From contig BJKQ01000014.1 of NCBI GenBank assembly GCA_006538405.1, positions 1,301,898-1,365,897 of the forward strand: DNA of 64,000 bases, written 5' to 3'. The notes below the pieces were generated by a model, which was not told the DNA's origin, did not search any database, and saw only the letters and a program-made list of their open reading frames with translations. The stretch's first letter is position 1; each line of letters starts with the position of its first letter. Shown piece by piece: positions 21,641 to 33,624 of this stretch. The DNA comes from Hansfordia pulvinata. Its lineage: Eukaryota; Ascomycota; Sordariomycetes; Xylariales. The position numbers and the translations under genes are program-made.

Positions 21641-24334
21641 GGCTGCAAGCGGGCGGCCTGGCGGCGGCCTGTGAGACGGAGGCTTTGTTGGAGGGGTGGC
21701 GGCGCGCTGGCGGGTGCGGTAGCTGTCGCAAGGCGCACAGGGGGCGGCGGGGCAGTTTTGCGCTTTGCCGGCAAGGGGGCCCGCAAGCCGGATATGTATG
21801 TGTATCTGTCGAGCGGCGACAAGATGGCAATTCAGGCTGAGTCTGGTGTCAGTTAACAGTGTGGACCGAGTGTTGCGATGCGCGAAGCAAGAGTGAGAGG
21901 AGGGGATTTGGTTTGCAACCCAGGTATAACGTCTCGACGAGCCATCCAGAGCACGCGCAGGGGACTCGCTTATATAGAAATGTTGACTCACACTCTGGTC
22001 TCAGTCCCTGTGGTGGCCAAGACAATCTGGGGGGAAGAGGGGCAAGTCGGGAGGGTGGAGGGCGGGCTGCTGCGGTCAGCTGGGCGGGGAGTGGGCGACC
22101 ATTTATTATTACTGGGCAGTCTTCATGTTCAGCCGCGCTGCCGGCTCAGTGCGACTCCAGGTACAGACAGATTGGAGGAGACGGGACGGGGCGCAAACTC
22201 CATCCATGGATGCCTCCCTTGGTACTCGTTGCCCTGGGTAGGTACCTACCTACCTTATCTAGGACGGTAGCATCTACCTGTAATGATTTCTTGGGCTGCC
22301 ATGTTCCGCACGCCTCTGCTCTATCGTCTACCTCCTAACGAACGAGATGTAATAAGAGGGGTGGGCTCAGGCTCCGGGTCAGAGATGCCGCAGCTGATGC
22401 GAGCGCCGGGATGCACTTATTTAGGTCGTCTGCAGGCAGTCGCTTTAATGCGTCTTTGGTTGGCTCATGGCTCAGCCCTGGACTACGAGTACCTAACTTA
22501 GCAGCACCTCCCGTCGGACGACGACGCCCTGGATGCAGGCTGCAGTAGATGGTCGCGCATGTCGACAAGCACCGGTTACACTTTCATCCCTTCCCGATGC
22601 AGGTCTTGTGTGCCATCTACTACCTACTCTACCTGATGAACGCCCTCTCAAACCCCGCCACTGCATCACAGTAGGAGCACACGGAGACAAGCAGCCAACA
22701 CTCATCCTGGGCGAATTCTCTGTTCTCTGGGTTTCGTCATCGGCCACGATTTCCTGAGAATCTAACTAGTTAGTATGACGTGCACTCCGAGCCCAAGACA
22801 GGTGTGGGTACGAGTATTTTTTTATCAGCCTGCGTGGGCGGCACCGGCGGCGGCGGCGGGGTGCAACCGGTGCGTGCTGCTGTGGCGGTTTGCAAGGACG
22901 CCCATGGGAAGCCCGGCCCCCTTGCTCTCTACCACCCAGCGAGCGGGCTGACAAACTGGCCGGGGTCTTATTCCCTGCTTCTGCTTGACCAGCGCCGAGG
23001 CTATGATGTCGGACATGCGCGGCGGGCCGGCCAAACCCAGTCTCGGGGCACCGCTAATCAGTCACCCCAGTGCCGACAGGGTGGCGAGGCAGAGAGGCTG
23101 GTCACGCCGCCGCCCTGCTATTGGCCTCCGAGCGAGCAAAAAGATGGAGGGTGGATACCGACTGCGACTACACCGGATCGGTGGCTGGGTTGGAGGGGCT
23201 GTGATGAGCTGACCACGGAACAGGGCTTTTGCCGTTGACTGATGGCGGGACGAGTGCGAGTAGATAGTACTTGATGTACTCGTCCGCCCCGCGCGTGCCC
23301 GCGCACATGATGGTGGGAGGGGTGCGAGATGGCCGATAACACTCACACTCCGGGAGTCGTTAGGTACACGTATGTAGCTACGTACAAGTAGACTCCGGCC
23401 CCGGACCGGACGACTTGTTTTGGCTTGGGTGTCGGCCCATCGCTGTCCAAAGGCCATGCCATGTGAGGTGCTGTCATCGGCCAGGGTCAGGGGCACGACG
23501 AATGCCAGCAATCGCGACTGGCCCGCAATAGTCATGTCCCGTTGGCCTCGTTTGGAGGCCTTCTCAGTCTGCCATGGCTCTACCGCGCGGCAATTTGGCG
23601 CTTGTTGCCGCCGCTTGCTCTCCGTCTCGGGTACGGGATTGTCGCTGCATGCCGGAAGCTGAGATCTCCCACTCGTCCAAGTACCGCGGGCTCGAGTTGT
23701 CTGATTGTGGCCATGGTGGCAGGGAGTTGCGGGAAACCCGAGCTAACCTGCCTGGTAATCATCATCTCGCAGGCAAACACAAGGGCTTCCGACGCTGCTC
23801 GAACAAGCAAGATGCAGCCAATACGATCAAGTAGCAGACGGCGCCCTTGTAATCGATAGGCCCGATGGCGCGTGTCACTGCTGCAATAACTGTGCTCCAG
23901 ACACTTGGGTGGAAATCGTGTGAGAATTGGCTAGCTCTCAGTTGGAGGATGCCATTAGGTAGCCCCCAACAGCCCGGGCGGTGCGGTCTTCCGTGTTCAT
24001 GCAAACCTGAGTACTTGGCGAGTGTCAAATAATTCGACGAGCCCTCGGCCCCGACAGGATAGTCCGCGCCAGAAAGCAGGACCGCCCCGTTAGCCCGTTC
24101 ACCTTTGATGCCCATTCGAGGCAGCATTCTTCTTGGCCAGAGACGCCACCCAAACACTCCTGACAGACCGCCTGGAAAAGAACTCTATCACGGGAAATGC
24201 CGGGGAGCAAGCCACCAGCCTTCAAGTCCGAGTTTCCTTGGGCCGAGCGTGAACCCAATAAGACAGCCGATGGAAGGGCCGCCGTTGCAGAGGGCAGGCG
24301 AGCGAGGTGGCGAAGCAGGAGTCGCGGCCATTTT
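21641..24334. other. Intergenic region, 2.7 kb, no gene seen
   Basis: The open frames here are short, overlap one another on both strands and read as low-complexity, GC-driven sequence. It contains the upstream region of the RS-rich gene and the 3' flank of prefoldin subunit 1. A TAGGTACCTACCTACC cluster lies at 22236-22254, with the perfect palindrome AGGTACCT at 22240-22247. Confidence 0.5.
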
Positions 24335-24936
24335 TCATGAGGAACCACCACCCCCGCCCAGCATGCGGTTGATCTGGTCCTTGCTGTTCTTCTGCGATAC
24401 CTCGAGATAGTGTAGCTTCTTCCCGAGGCCCTCCACATCGTTCTCCATGTCCTTAATCTGCGACTCTAGCTTGCCCGTCATCTCCGTCATGGGAAGCGAA
24501 ACGAACCTGAACCACAACTGTCAGCGTTCATGCAGGCCACGATCACAACAGATCTCATCGAGGAAGCTCATGGCGTTGTTTACTTTGCGTCTTGGCGAGG
24601 CAGTGCAACAGGATCGCAAGAGGATGATGAGAATCGGGGATGACTGAGGGTGGGGGCCAACATTTTGCCCACGCCTTCGTAGACGTGGGTGTCCTTGGGC
24701 AGGGCATTCAGCTCGGTCCGCGTCAAATGAGCCATGCGCATCTCACGCTGCTTGGAGGCCTGCTGCGTTCGGACAACGGAGATCTGCTGCTGCGAGACGA
24801 TGGCCTGCGTCTCGACCTCGCGCAGAAGCTTGAGATGGCGGGGTCGCGGGTTAGCTTCTTGCAGGCTGGCTTGGGCGACAGGAGGTAAGGCTGGTGCGTT
24901 ACTCACCTTCTGCAACGCCTCATTAGAGATGGACAT
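24335..24936 (-). CDS. PFD1: Prefoldin subunit 1 (beta-type)
   Basis: Prefoldin captures nascent actin and tubulin and hands them to the CCT chaperonin in the cytosol. Three exons on the minus strand, 24936-24907, 24828-24662 and 24506-24335, give 122 residues, the usual length. Intron 24829-24906 (GTGAGT to CTCAAG) is 78 nt and stop-free, so the frame reads through it, but splicing joins MSISNEALQK to LLREVETQAIVSQQQI as in the family. Intron 24507-24661 needs an unusual donor, GTTGGC, which uses the G of a Met codon; the acceptor is TTCAG with a GCTGAC branch site. The joined product GKM-FVSLPMTEM is the conserved beta-hairpin region. The C-terminal helix runs KKLHYLEVSQKNSKDQINRML and ends in a glycine-rich tail. 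Confidence 0.92.
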
Positions 24937-25574
24937 TTTTTTCAGGATGAGTTTCCAAGGTGAGGTGATTGGCACAATCTGTGTGGCCTGTTCTTGCGGC
25001 TTGTCTGGTCCCTCCGTGTCGGCTGATTGAGTGGTATGGGGTGGGACGCAGCTGTCGAGGGGTCTCTTCAAGTATCTGGTAAGTCGCATGTGGGCTGCCC
25101 AGTACGTACTGCTACACAGTAATCGAGAGGCTGTTTTTGTACTGTGTCGTCTTGGGCGCCGCCCACCAACCAGGCTCAGCGTCGGAAATTGGTGTAGACG
25201 TGGGGGGCGCACACGCAGCCTGGGCGGCTAACAATAACAATAATAAGGGATCTCGGAACAAACGAACATCGAAACTTACACATCGCTCTGCACTGCAAAA
25301 GCGCACAGTGTAATATATGTAACCGGCGGCACTGTCCAAGATTATTCGATTATTCAATTTCCTTTCTACGCATCTAAAGATCTCCAAACTCACTTGACTG
25401 GCGACAACCTGCATAATTGCTCCCTCGCTCCGCTTGAAGACTCGTCTATGCTGCAGCATAGCTCTCATTGACGCATGCAGAAGGCCTGCACATGACATAC
25501 GGCGACTTTCCCACGCCCGCACGAAGCGAGCGATGTGGCTCCCGCAAGCCGAACAGTCGCAGCAACGATGCGAC
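24937..25574. other. Intergenic region between PFD1 and the ceramidase gene
   Basis: This is the upstream region of prefoldin 1 and the 3' flank of the next minus-strand gene. I see no further gene or repeat in it. Confidence 0.5.
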
Positions 25575-27006
25575 TTACATATTCTTCTTCTCCGATGGGC
25601 CTCCCAAAGTATGCTCCAGCGGGACAACCTCGGGCACCGAGAGCCAGGACGGCCATCGCAGTCGGTACTTGTCCTCGTCCCCGTCCAGGCATCGGTGAAT
25701 CCAGATTCTCCAGGTAATATAGTAGTGAGCTGATGCAGAACCAGTTAGCATTGCGGCTTTGAGGCAAAGGAGCGTGAGCCAAGTCTTATGATCAGCGTAT
25801 GACAGCTGGAGCTGATCTTACCTCCGATGCTGGTACCAATGTGCCAAAAGGCATGTCCTTCGGTGAAAATGCCCCAGGGCAATTGCACTATCTGGCGCCA
25901 TTGCTGTAACTTTCCGCAATATATGTTGTCGAGATTCCAAATCAGAAACTGGGATCAAGCAGATCCTGGTCAGCGATCGATGTTTTCGACTCGGGGTGAG
26001 TCAGGGACCCGCGAACTTTGGGCAATGATGACTTACAGAACCGAGAAAGCCGGTGAGACCTAACCCGAGAGAAGGGAAGCCAGTCAGAGATTGGGGCACA
26101 GATCACGCCAGAAGCCACTCGAAACAACGGAAATGCTTACCGCCAGCCACCATAAGCCACAACTCCCTCATTATGGACTCGCTCGAAGGGCCCGTCGCTG
26201 GCCTGGTTTTGACATCGAGCCGTTTCTCAAGAGCAGGCCGAACGCGGTACTCCATGATCCACAGGTTGCTGAAGACCACAACGACAGTGAGCACGGCATA
26301 GGCATCCTGGTGGAACTGGGGATCCTTGGTTTGATAGTAATGCAACTGGCATACGAGTAGAGGATTAGTCCATGCCCCAGTGGGAAGCAAGGCGGTGAGT
26401 ATATGCGAGCCAAGAGCGGGAAAAAGAGAAGATGGCTCTGTCCTACCGTGATATAAGTTGCGAGGCCGGTGAGGGCAAGGCCTAGGAGCGACGCAACTGG
26501 ACGCGAACAGCCGTATGCAAATGTGGCAAAACACATCAGGCACGTGGTATAAATCATTGAAAGCTCGTCGACCAGTTGCATCGGATCTGGGTCCAGTCAA
26601 GTCAGCGACCGGCTGGCAGCGCAGACTAGTGCTGCCGGTGGGGAGAGTGAACTCTACACTTGAGGGTGGCATGAAAAAGAGTCGAGCCAATGCCAACAAT
26701 GGTGTAGCCAACGTAGGCCACAAGAAAGATAGCAGGGTGGCCATCCCGGAAGCAGGCGCGGATACCCCGGTACCCAAGCCAGAGAAAGAGGGCGTTGGAT
26801 AAAGTGTTGCACACCTCAGCGCACCAGTAGCTCATGGCGTAGTCCTGTCAAAAGGCAAGGGCCATTCGTGGTCAGCAAAGTCGAGACTGAGGGACGGGGA
26901 GAGGGGCAAAGGTGTCTACATCTTCACAGAAATTCAGCGTCGCGGTCTTCTCGCCGAAGAAACCGTCGCGAGTCTCGCGATAAGGGAAGCTCCAGGGCAT
27001 GGACAT
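25575..27006 (-). CDS. YPC1: Alkaline ceramidase (Ypc1/Ydc1 family)
   Basis: This ER multi-pass hydrolase splits ceramide (phytoceramide or dihydroceramide) into a sphingoid base and a fatty acid. I read seven exons on the minus strand: 27006-26920, 26844-26658, 26586-26447, 26345-26141, 26059-26037, 25948-25822 and 25729-25575. They sum to 307 residues, the family length. All introns are GT-AG and 71-101 nt. The 23-nt exon 26037-26059 encodes only LTGFLGS plus a split Gly. Catalytic marks are the LNFCEDDY acidic motif near residue 25-31, GSTLFHATLKYPMQLVDELSM, and the His pair in EGHAFWHIGTSIGAHYY, which bind zinc in this family. About seven hydrophobic spans are visible, and the protein ends SEKKNM, a lysine-rich ER-type tail. 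The start could also be the Met two codons later at 27000. Confidence 0.93.
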
Positions 27007-28541
27007 TGGCGAAATGGTTAGATGCCAATTCTTTGTGATGGGGACAACAGTCTGAAGTCTATGAGGTGGGTATGAATACCGACAGGCACTCGAGTGTTAG
27101 CACGGGAGAGCGAGTCGACGAAGGCTGGCCTGAGGCTGAAATACGCGCACCCATTGATTGGATTGTGTATTGGTGACAGGCAAATGAATGGTGGCACATA
27201 CGGTTCGATCCAGGTAGCGAGCTGGGACATGAGTACCTACACGTACCTACAAGAGTCGTCCAACGATCGTATCTATAGCTCGTACAGGCAACGTCTCCTA
27301 ACGTCCTCCAGCCGTAAGGCGTGAAAGAAGGAACAAGTCGTCAGATCTCTGATGTAATGAATACCTATGTGGGTAGTTACTCCATATCCCAGACACTTGC
27401 ACGCACCCAGGATTGAGGTACGAGTACGAACGATCTCGATACACCGTCCAGACATTGACGCCAGGTATCTCAGGCCCCCCGGGCCTTCGGTTTACAGAGT
27501 AGATCAATGCCCGCGTGGTCTTCAAGGACGGAGACGACCGTGGTCTGACGGTGCACTGGAAACCTACATGTCAGTTACTACGTCTGATCTGAACGGCCAG
27601 AAAAGAACAGGGCCCACTCAGGTGAATATACGTAGTGCGGACCTAATACTGAGAACTCCGTGGGAGTATGAGTAGGTAGGTGGTAGCGATGCTTCAAATG
27701 AGGCTCCAGGTGGTTTCCGCGTTTCGGAGGGTGCTCCGTGCCACTTTCGCGTTTGAGCACCGGGGCTAACTTCACCCGCCGAGAGCATTCGGCGAGCACC
27801 GTTTAGGAGTACATCTAAGAGGTCACGAGTACTTTGCCGCGCTGGCTGCCACCGGCACCCTTGAAGTACCCCGTGCATCTGGCCCGCATCACCATCAGCT
27901 GGTGCCAGCAACGCCTCGCCGCGACAAGCACCCACTTGGTCTGCCTCTATGCGCATGACAACGAGTACTGCGCGCCTCGTTGGAATGCCTGCTCCGTATC
28001 TATGACACTGGAAGACGCCCCGCAGCGACCGACGCCTACTTTTACGGATTTACAGTTCCCGTGCGCCTCGGCGACGCGTACACACGCCTGCGGCTTCGAC
28101 TCGAAACGTCGCATTGCACACAACTCAGCCTACCAGTCTCCCGGGCGAGACCTGGGTCGCTGCATCGTCGTTCTGCATCTCGAGCCTTCAACCACCCCGC
28201 CGGCCTGGCTTTCGCCGAAGCCAATCCCCCGCCCGACCGACTGCTCTGGGCCTCCAAGTACGAATCTCTGACGACGGATGCCTCTTCAAAGCGCGACTCT
28301 TTCTCCCATTTAGCTCGTTGCCCACATGCATAGCTCAGGTCCAACCCGGCCAGTCCCAGTACGACTTTAAAGTGCTACAGCAAACAGGATATATCACTCA
28401 ACTCGGTATGCTCGATCGGTAGCTGTCTGTCCGACGACTTCTTCTCCATCGCTCCGCCGTCGCCAAAGCCTTTTGCCTCATTCGCCCGCGCTCTGTGCCT
28501 CCCGACCATCCTCATTCGACGGCGTACCGGCCTGATAAACT
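27007..28541. other. Divergent promoter region between the ceramidase and golgin genes
   Basis: About 1.5 kb separates two divergent starts. The open frames at 27834-28333 have no recognisable family and no splice support, so I leave them out. The last 150 bases are pyrimidine-rich and look like the golgin leader. Confidence 0.5.
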
Positions 28542-31204
28542 ATGGCAGCTCCTCAGAAGTCTTCAAAATGGGGGTCTTTCCTCTCACAAGCCGTCGCTGG
28601 CGTTGAAGCCCGCCTTGACAACATTCTCAATGAGGAGGAGGAGGGCCTCGCCAACCAAGCTGCCTCCCAGGCGCATTCAACACCGCGTTCCCGCTCTGCC
28701 TCGACAGCATCCAATTCGAACAACGCCGCGTCTTCGACCCCTTCCTCCCGACCTGCAACCCCGGCGAGATCTGCCAATGACCGCCTTCAAGAGAGACTGG
28801 CCCGCGCTGTAGCCGCGAAAAATGCTGCTGCAGGTTCCACCCCTAGGGCGAGCATCGAGGTCCCCTCTTCGGTACAAAGCCCTCGCCCAAGCTCTGATGG
28901 CCCCTCTCCCGGGCCTGCCGCCGCGGACCAACAGTCCTTGGCTTCCACGTCTCAGGAGCCTACGACATCAGACCCTGTACGAGATTCTCAGCAGGGTGGT
29001 GAGGAGGCCGCACCTTCAAACCCTGGCCCTGAGCTCCGGCCTGCATCGCCATCGTCTTCACAGCCTGCGCAACCCGCCCCCATCACCTCGCAACCTACCC
29101 CCAGGACGTCTCTGGATGGCTCAGATCCTACCATTCCGCTCACTGCCTCGGGCGCTGAAGCCGCGATCTCCGCCATGGATATATACGAGCAACGAATCTC
29201 GCACCTCGAAACCCAGCTCCGCGATACCCAGGCTCAGCATCAGGAAGAGATACACGGTCACACCGAAAACGTCGACGCGATTCAGGCTAAACTTCAGTAC
29301 CTCGCTCGTGAGGCATCCGACGCAGCCCGCTCGGCAGCAGCTGCTGCTGCCCCTGGATCTCTTGAGAAAAAGGTTGCCGACAAGGACCATCAAATCGCAC
29401 AGCTGATGGAGGAAGGCCAGAAGCTTTCTGCCAACGAGCAGAAGCATCGCGCCATCATCAAGAAACTCCGGTCCCAGATCGCCATGAACGAAAAGGATGC
29501 GAACGAGAACAGGGTTTGGCGTCAAAAAGCCGAGGCAGAGTTGGCTCAGCTTCGCGCCCGTTCGCGTGACCTCGACAGGGCCGAAAGGAGCAGTCAAGAC
29601 TCACAAAGGCTCTCCTCCCAGCTCAAGAAAGATCTTGAAAAGTCCAAGGCTAATCTCGCCTCGAGAGACGCCACCATTTCCGACCTCAGAACACAGCTCA
29701 AGGATGAGTCCGGGCGCGCTCAGGCCCTGGCCGCAAAGGCGACTGATAGGCAGCTCGAAGAGAGCCAGAAGAAAACCAAAGACCTGGAAGATGCAGTGGC
29801 GGCAATGAAAGTAGAAAAGGACTTACTCGCAGACAAGGGCAAGGCTCAGGCGACAGAGCTGAAAGCAGCGGCGGACAGAGCTTCCCAGCGTGCTGCCGCG
29901 ACTGAGCTGGAACTCAAAGCAGAGGTCCAGACACTAGAGAGCAAGCTTGAAGCCCTCCGTGCGCGGGCTGAGGAAGCTTCTTCTGGCGCTGCTGGTGACG
30001 CCCAGGCCAAATTGCTTCGACAGATCGAGACCCTTCAGACGCAGTATGCCATAGCAAGCGAGAATTGGCAGGGAATGGAAGCCTCTTTGACGGCCAGGGC
30101 CACTAGTTTGGAGAAGGAAAGAGACGAGGCCATGCAGCGCGAGTCTGATATCCGGAAAAGGGCACGGGAAACCGTAAGTGATTCGCCCATCTTCTCCCTT
30201 CGTTATTCTCCGACCTTGATAGTTGTTCTGACCAGAGGCTGCAGAATAATCGAGCGAAACGCCAGGAAGAGGAGTTGGAGGAGGCCAGGAGCCAGCTTCC
30301 GGATGCACAGCGAGACGCATCAGCGTACAAGACGCAAACAGAATCGTTGCGCAAGCGTGCAGAAGAGGCCGAGACTGCTTTAGCCGAGGCCAAGGCCGAT
30401 TTCGAACGACAGAGGCTGGCCTGGAAGGAAGAGAGCGCCGAAGCAACGGAGAGCGAGCGACGCACATGGTTGGAAGACGTACCCAACGCGTCTCTTCGAA
30501 ACCAGAGCCGACCAGAGTCGCCCTTGCTGTCCCCTCCCGAGCGCACCTACAGTGGGGACTTTCTTGGCTTGCAAGGCTTTCCAACGCGCTTACGCAAAGC
30601 TTCGGCACCCTCGAGCAATGGGGATTTCGGGCCAGGAGAGCCACCGTCATCGGCAAGGCGTCCTTCGGCGCAGCCGCCGTCGGCGAGGCTCCCGCCCGTC
30701 CCCGCATTCCCCGTCCAGTTGACAGCGTCACCCTCGGTGGCCAGTGGTCTCGACATGCTGGCGTCCCCTTCGACACATCCCATCGATAGAGACGACATGT
30801 ATTCCAACGAGGCCCCCGCGTCGCCTCAGAACATACTGCAGGATGTGGTCTCTGTCTCGACAGCAGGCGCAGGGCCATCCGTGCAGTTGGTGGAAAGGAT
30901 GAGCGCAGCAATTCGACGCCTTGAGAGCGAGAAGGTCGCGGCGAAGGAGGAGCTTACCCGCATCAGTAGTCAGCGCGACGAGGCGAGGGCCGAGATAGTC
31001 GCCCTCATGAAGGAGATCGAGACTGAGAGGACGAAGGGGAAGAAAGTGGAGATACTCGAGAAGGAGGTGGAAGACCTGAATTCCAGGTATCAAACAACTC
31101 TGGAGATGCTCGGTGAGAAGAGCGAGCTGGTGGAAGAACTCAAAGCCGACGTGGGTGACGTCAAGGCAATGTATAGAGAGTTGGTGGAAAGAACAATAAA
31201 GTAG
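28542..31204 (+). CDS. SGM1: TMF/Sgm1-type golgin (TATA element modulatory factor homologue)
   Basis: Golgins of this type are long coiled coils at the Golgi that bind Rab6/Ypt6 and tether vesicles. Exons 28542-30173 and 30236-31204 are joined at a codon boundary; the intron (62 nt) starts GTAAGT and ends CTGACCAG. The protein is 866 residues. It starts with an amphipathic-looking segment (KWGSFLSQAVAGVEARLDNIL), as in GMAP/TMF proteins, then a Ser/Pro/Ala-rich linker to about residue 200. Heptad-rich coiled coil (Glu/Lys/Gln/Ala) runs from about 205 to 640, then a second Pro-rich linker, and a C-terminal coiled coil ending LGEKSELVEELKADVGDVKAMYRELVE, which matches the TMF C-terminal domain. 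The gene converges on NAS6 with a 233-bp gap. The symbol is by family resemblance. Confidence 0.85.
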
Positions 31205-31437
31205 GCCGGGTAGCATTGAGGAGGATAAGACCAGACGAAAGAGGCAGCAATTATATATGGCGACGCCCGGGATGACGGCGGTCAGTGAGGTTTACGATAA
31301 TCATTATCAGCGCATTTCACGTTTATGAAATACCTCGGCTTGAGTTGACGACTACCTACAGGCTGATAGGCCCAAGTTGCCCGTTTATTGATGCGAGAGC
31401 AAGCGTCTCCGACTCCCACACATTCATCCGCATCATC

Positions 31438-32667
31438 CTACTCTAGATCAATGCCCTCCTGCTCAGCCTCGCGCTGGATATACTTGCGAATCTGGAGCTC
31501 CGTCAGTTTTGAAGCGAATAGGCCAATTGCGTCGCTGGGTTCACTGGTGACTGACCTCTTTATCAGGTGCGAGGTCAAGGGCAAGCTGCCCATCGTGATC
31601 ACGTTTGTCCATCTCCGCTCCTGCTTTGATCAAAGCCACCGCGACAGCGCCTGGATAGTTTACTGTGTAAGCAGGTATACTGTGAAGCGCAAGAATTAAC
31701 GCAGGGGAAACACATGCGCCCTTCGCGCAAGACACACTCACCGTGACCCTCTGCTATGGCGTGGTGCAGAGCAGTGTAGCCGGCGTTGTCAGTCGCGTTT
31801 AGCGGACTGCGGTTCTTCAACAACAGGTTCACGATCGGGACAGACCCAACGGCGGCAGCACGGTGCAGCGCATATTGGCCTCGGCGATCTCTGACTCTAG
31901 CAGAGGCTGGTGGCTTGTGGTCGAAGAGTTTGCGTGCAACGTCAAGATTGTTCTTGGAGGATACGAAATGGATTGCGGTCTACAAGACAAGGTGTCAGTA
32001 GTCGACATTGGGTGGGAATTCCAACGAGCCCGGTCAACGCCCACGGGATATCCCGAGCAGTGCGCACCTGTCCATTATTGTCTACGTAGGTTGTGTATTA
32101 GCGAGCCGCTTCACGTCGCAAATATTTTAGTTCCATCAAGCGGCTTACTCTTCTGGTTGACGTCTGCGCCTTTCTGCAGGAGTAGATCGACAATGGCGTC
32201 CCCGTCCTGTATACTGACGGCTATCATGAGTGGTGTCCAGCCACTCTCATCTTCCACGTCGGGGTCAAAGTCTCTGCGCTGGGCCAGTAAGAGGACTATG
32301 TTGAGATGGTTGTAAGATGCAGCCCAGTGAATCGGCAACCGGCCGTCGTCATCTTTGCGCGTAGCCAATTTAGAATCTGCCTGGAAGACATGGGAAGGTA
32401 AGCCTCTGGCCTGGAGCTGAGCCCCTGCCGGATAACACGACGGGGTCGGACGATTCCCGGAGGCAACTAACATTCAACAGTGATTCGACAACAGTGACTG
32501 TGAACATGGGACGCAGTTAGCCCACGTTCAGCACACCACCGTGGGCCCTCGTGGAGTATGGATTATGAGAAGGTCCAGCAATACGCTGGCCGAGAAACTG
32601 AAACCCACGAACCTTGACCGCCGCGGGCGGCGGCATGGATGGCGAATCTGGATTGATCTGAAGACAT
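31438..32667 (-). CDS. NAS6: Proteasome assembly chaperone Nas6/gankyrin (ankyrin repeats)
   Basis: Nas6 binds the Rpt3 C-terminal domain and guides assembly of the 19S regulatory particle. Seven exons on the minus strand give 237 residues: 32667-32613, 32497-32472, 32380-32149, 32081-32068, 31979-31742, 31650-31556 and 31491-31438. Exon 4 is only 14 nt and exon 2 only 26 nt; both are flanked by GT-AG sites and are needed to keep frame and repeat spacing. The protein starts MSSDQSRFAIHAAARGGQ. The ankyrin repeats read as GRLPIHWAASYNHLNIVLLL, GWTPLMIAVSIQDGDAIVDLL, GQTAIHFVSSKNNLDVARKL, GQYALHRAAAVGSVPIVNLLL, GYTALHHAIAEGH and a last degenerate copy DGQLALDLAPD. Order and repeat number match gankyrin. 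Confidence 0.92.
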
Positions 32668-33624
32668 CGCTGCTGAACTGACTGCGATGCTGTAGCGTGG
32701 CGTAGTGTGGTAATCAGCGACGGCAACTTTCTGACCCCGTCCAAATCACTGGAGGAGATAGAGGTGACAGAATGAAGTAGGAAGGGTGAAGTCCGGAGCC
32801 AGAAGAAGACGTGACGACAATGCCGCTGGCTACGATGTTCGACAGTCAACGATGCCCTGGGTGCGAGGGGTAAGGTTTCACATGTAGAGTAAAAGTACCG
32901 GCTGGGGGATTGCTATTCACCTACTGGCTGGAGTGGGCGGCACATTCAAGAGAGAAAAGGGAGTAAATCACACGTCAGGAACGCGTATTGATAGCTTCAT
33001 ACGTAATTGCGGCTGCCTGCACGCAAACAACCAAAACGTCACGAGGTGATGGATGCGCATCAATATCGTTCACCTGAGGGACGTCGGGAATGTAGATACT
33101 GGTAACTTTAGGTACCTCTCAAGACAGTGGCGCTCAACTCTGTAAGGCGCCCATCCGCACATGGATCCATCCAGGCAGGCCGTCCTCAGGGAGGTAGGTA
33201 ACCGCGTGCACGGTACCCAAGGTATCTAGCTCGTACCGGACGACCACCAAAGGAAGGCCCCGACCTTACCTCATGTCCAAGGTAGGCACCTCGCTACACG
33301 TGGGCACGTACCCAGTGCGCTTTTCCCATTCCGAGTACATGTCACCGCATCAATCAAGCCTCGTTCATCAGTGGTCGTCTTCACGCAGCAAAAAACACGA
33401 CGCGCCGAACCCACGACCGAGACGCATCCACCGCAACCTTGCCATCTATACACGTGCCACACCAACATTCTCAGCATCCAAGTTTCGACTGGCCGAAATT
33501 CCGAAATTCTCGACCGACACTTTACGTGCGCCCTGTGCAAGGGAAACGGCCATTCCATTCTGAGCCGCCGCTCATCGCCATCCGATCAAACGGATCGGCA
33601 CACCAAGCATCCCAAGAGTCAGCC
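32668..33624. other. Divergent promoter region shared by NAS6 and PRP46
   Basis: The two starts face away from each other across 957 bp. The palindrome AGGTACCT is at 33110-33117, and several GGTACC/GTACC words follow to 33240. No extra gene is supported; an in-frame extension of PRP46 to 33439 exists but lacks conserved sequence. Confidence 0.5.

Noticed and set aside
22780..23240. 152-codon frame in the 2.7-kb gap
   Set aside because: No recognisable domain, no introns, and competing frames of similar size on the other strand.
27190..27215. tRNA-like B box (GGTTCGATCC)
   Set aside because: No matching T stem, A box or acceptor stem can be drawn around it.
27834..28333. Open frames between the ceramidase and golgin genes
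   Set aside because: Overlapping frames on both strands with no conserved motif or splice support; more likely promoter and leader sequence.
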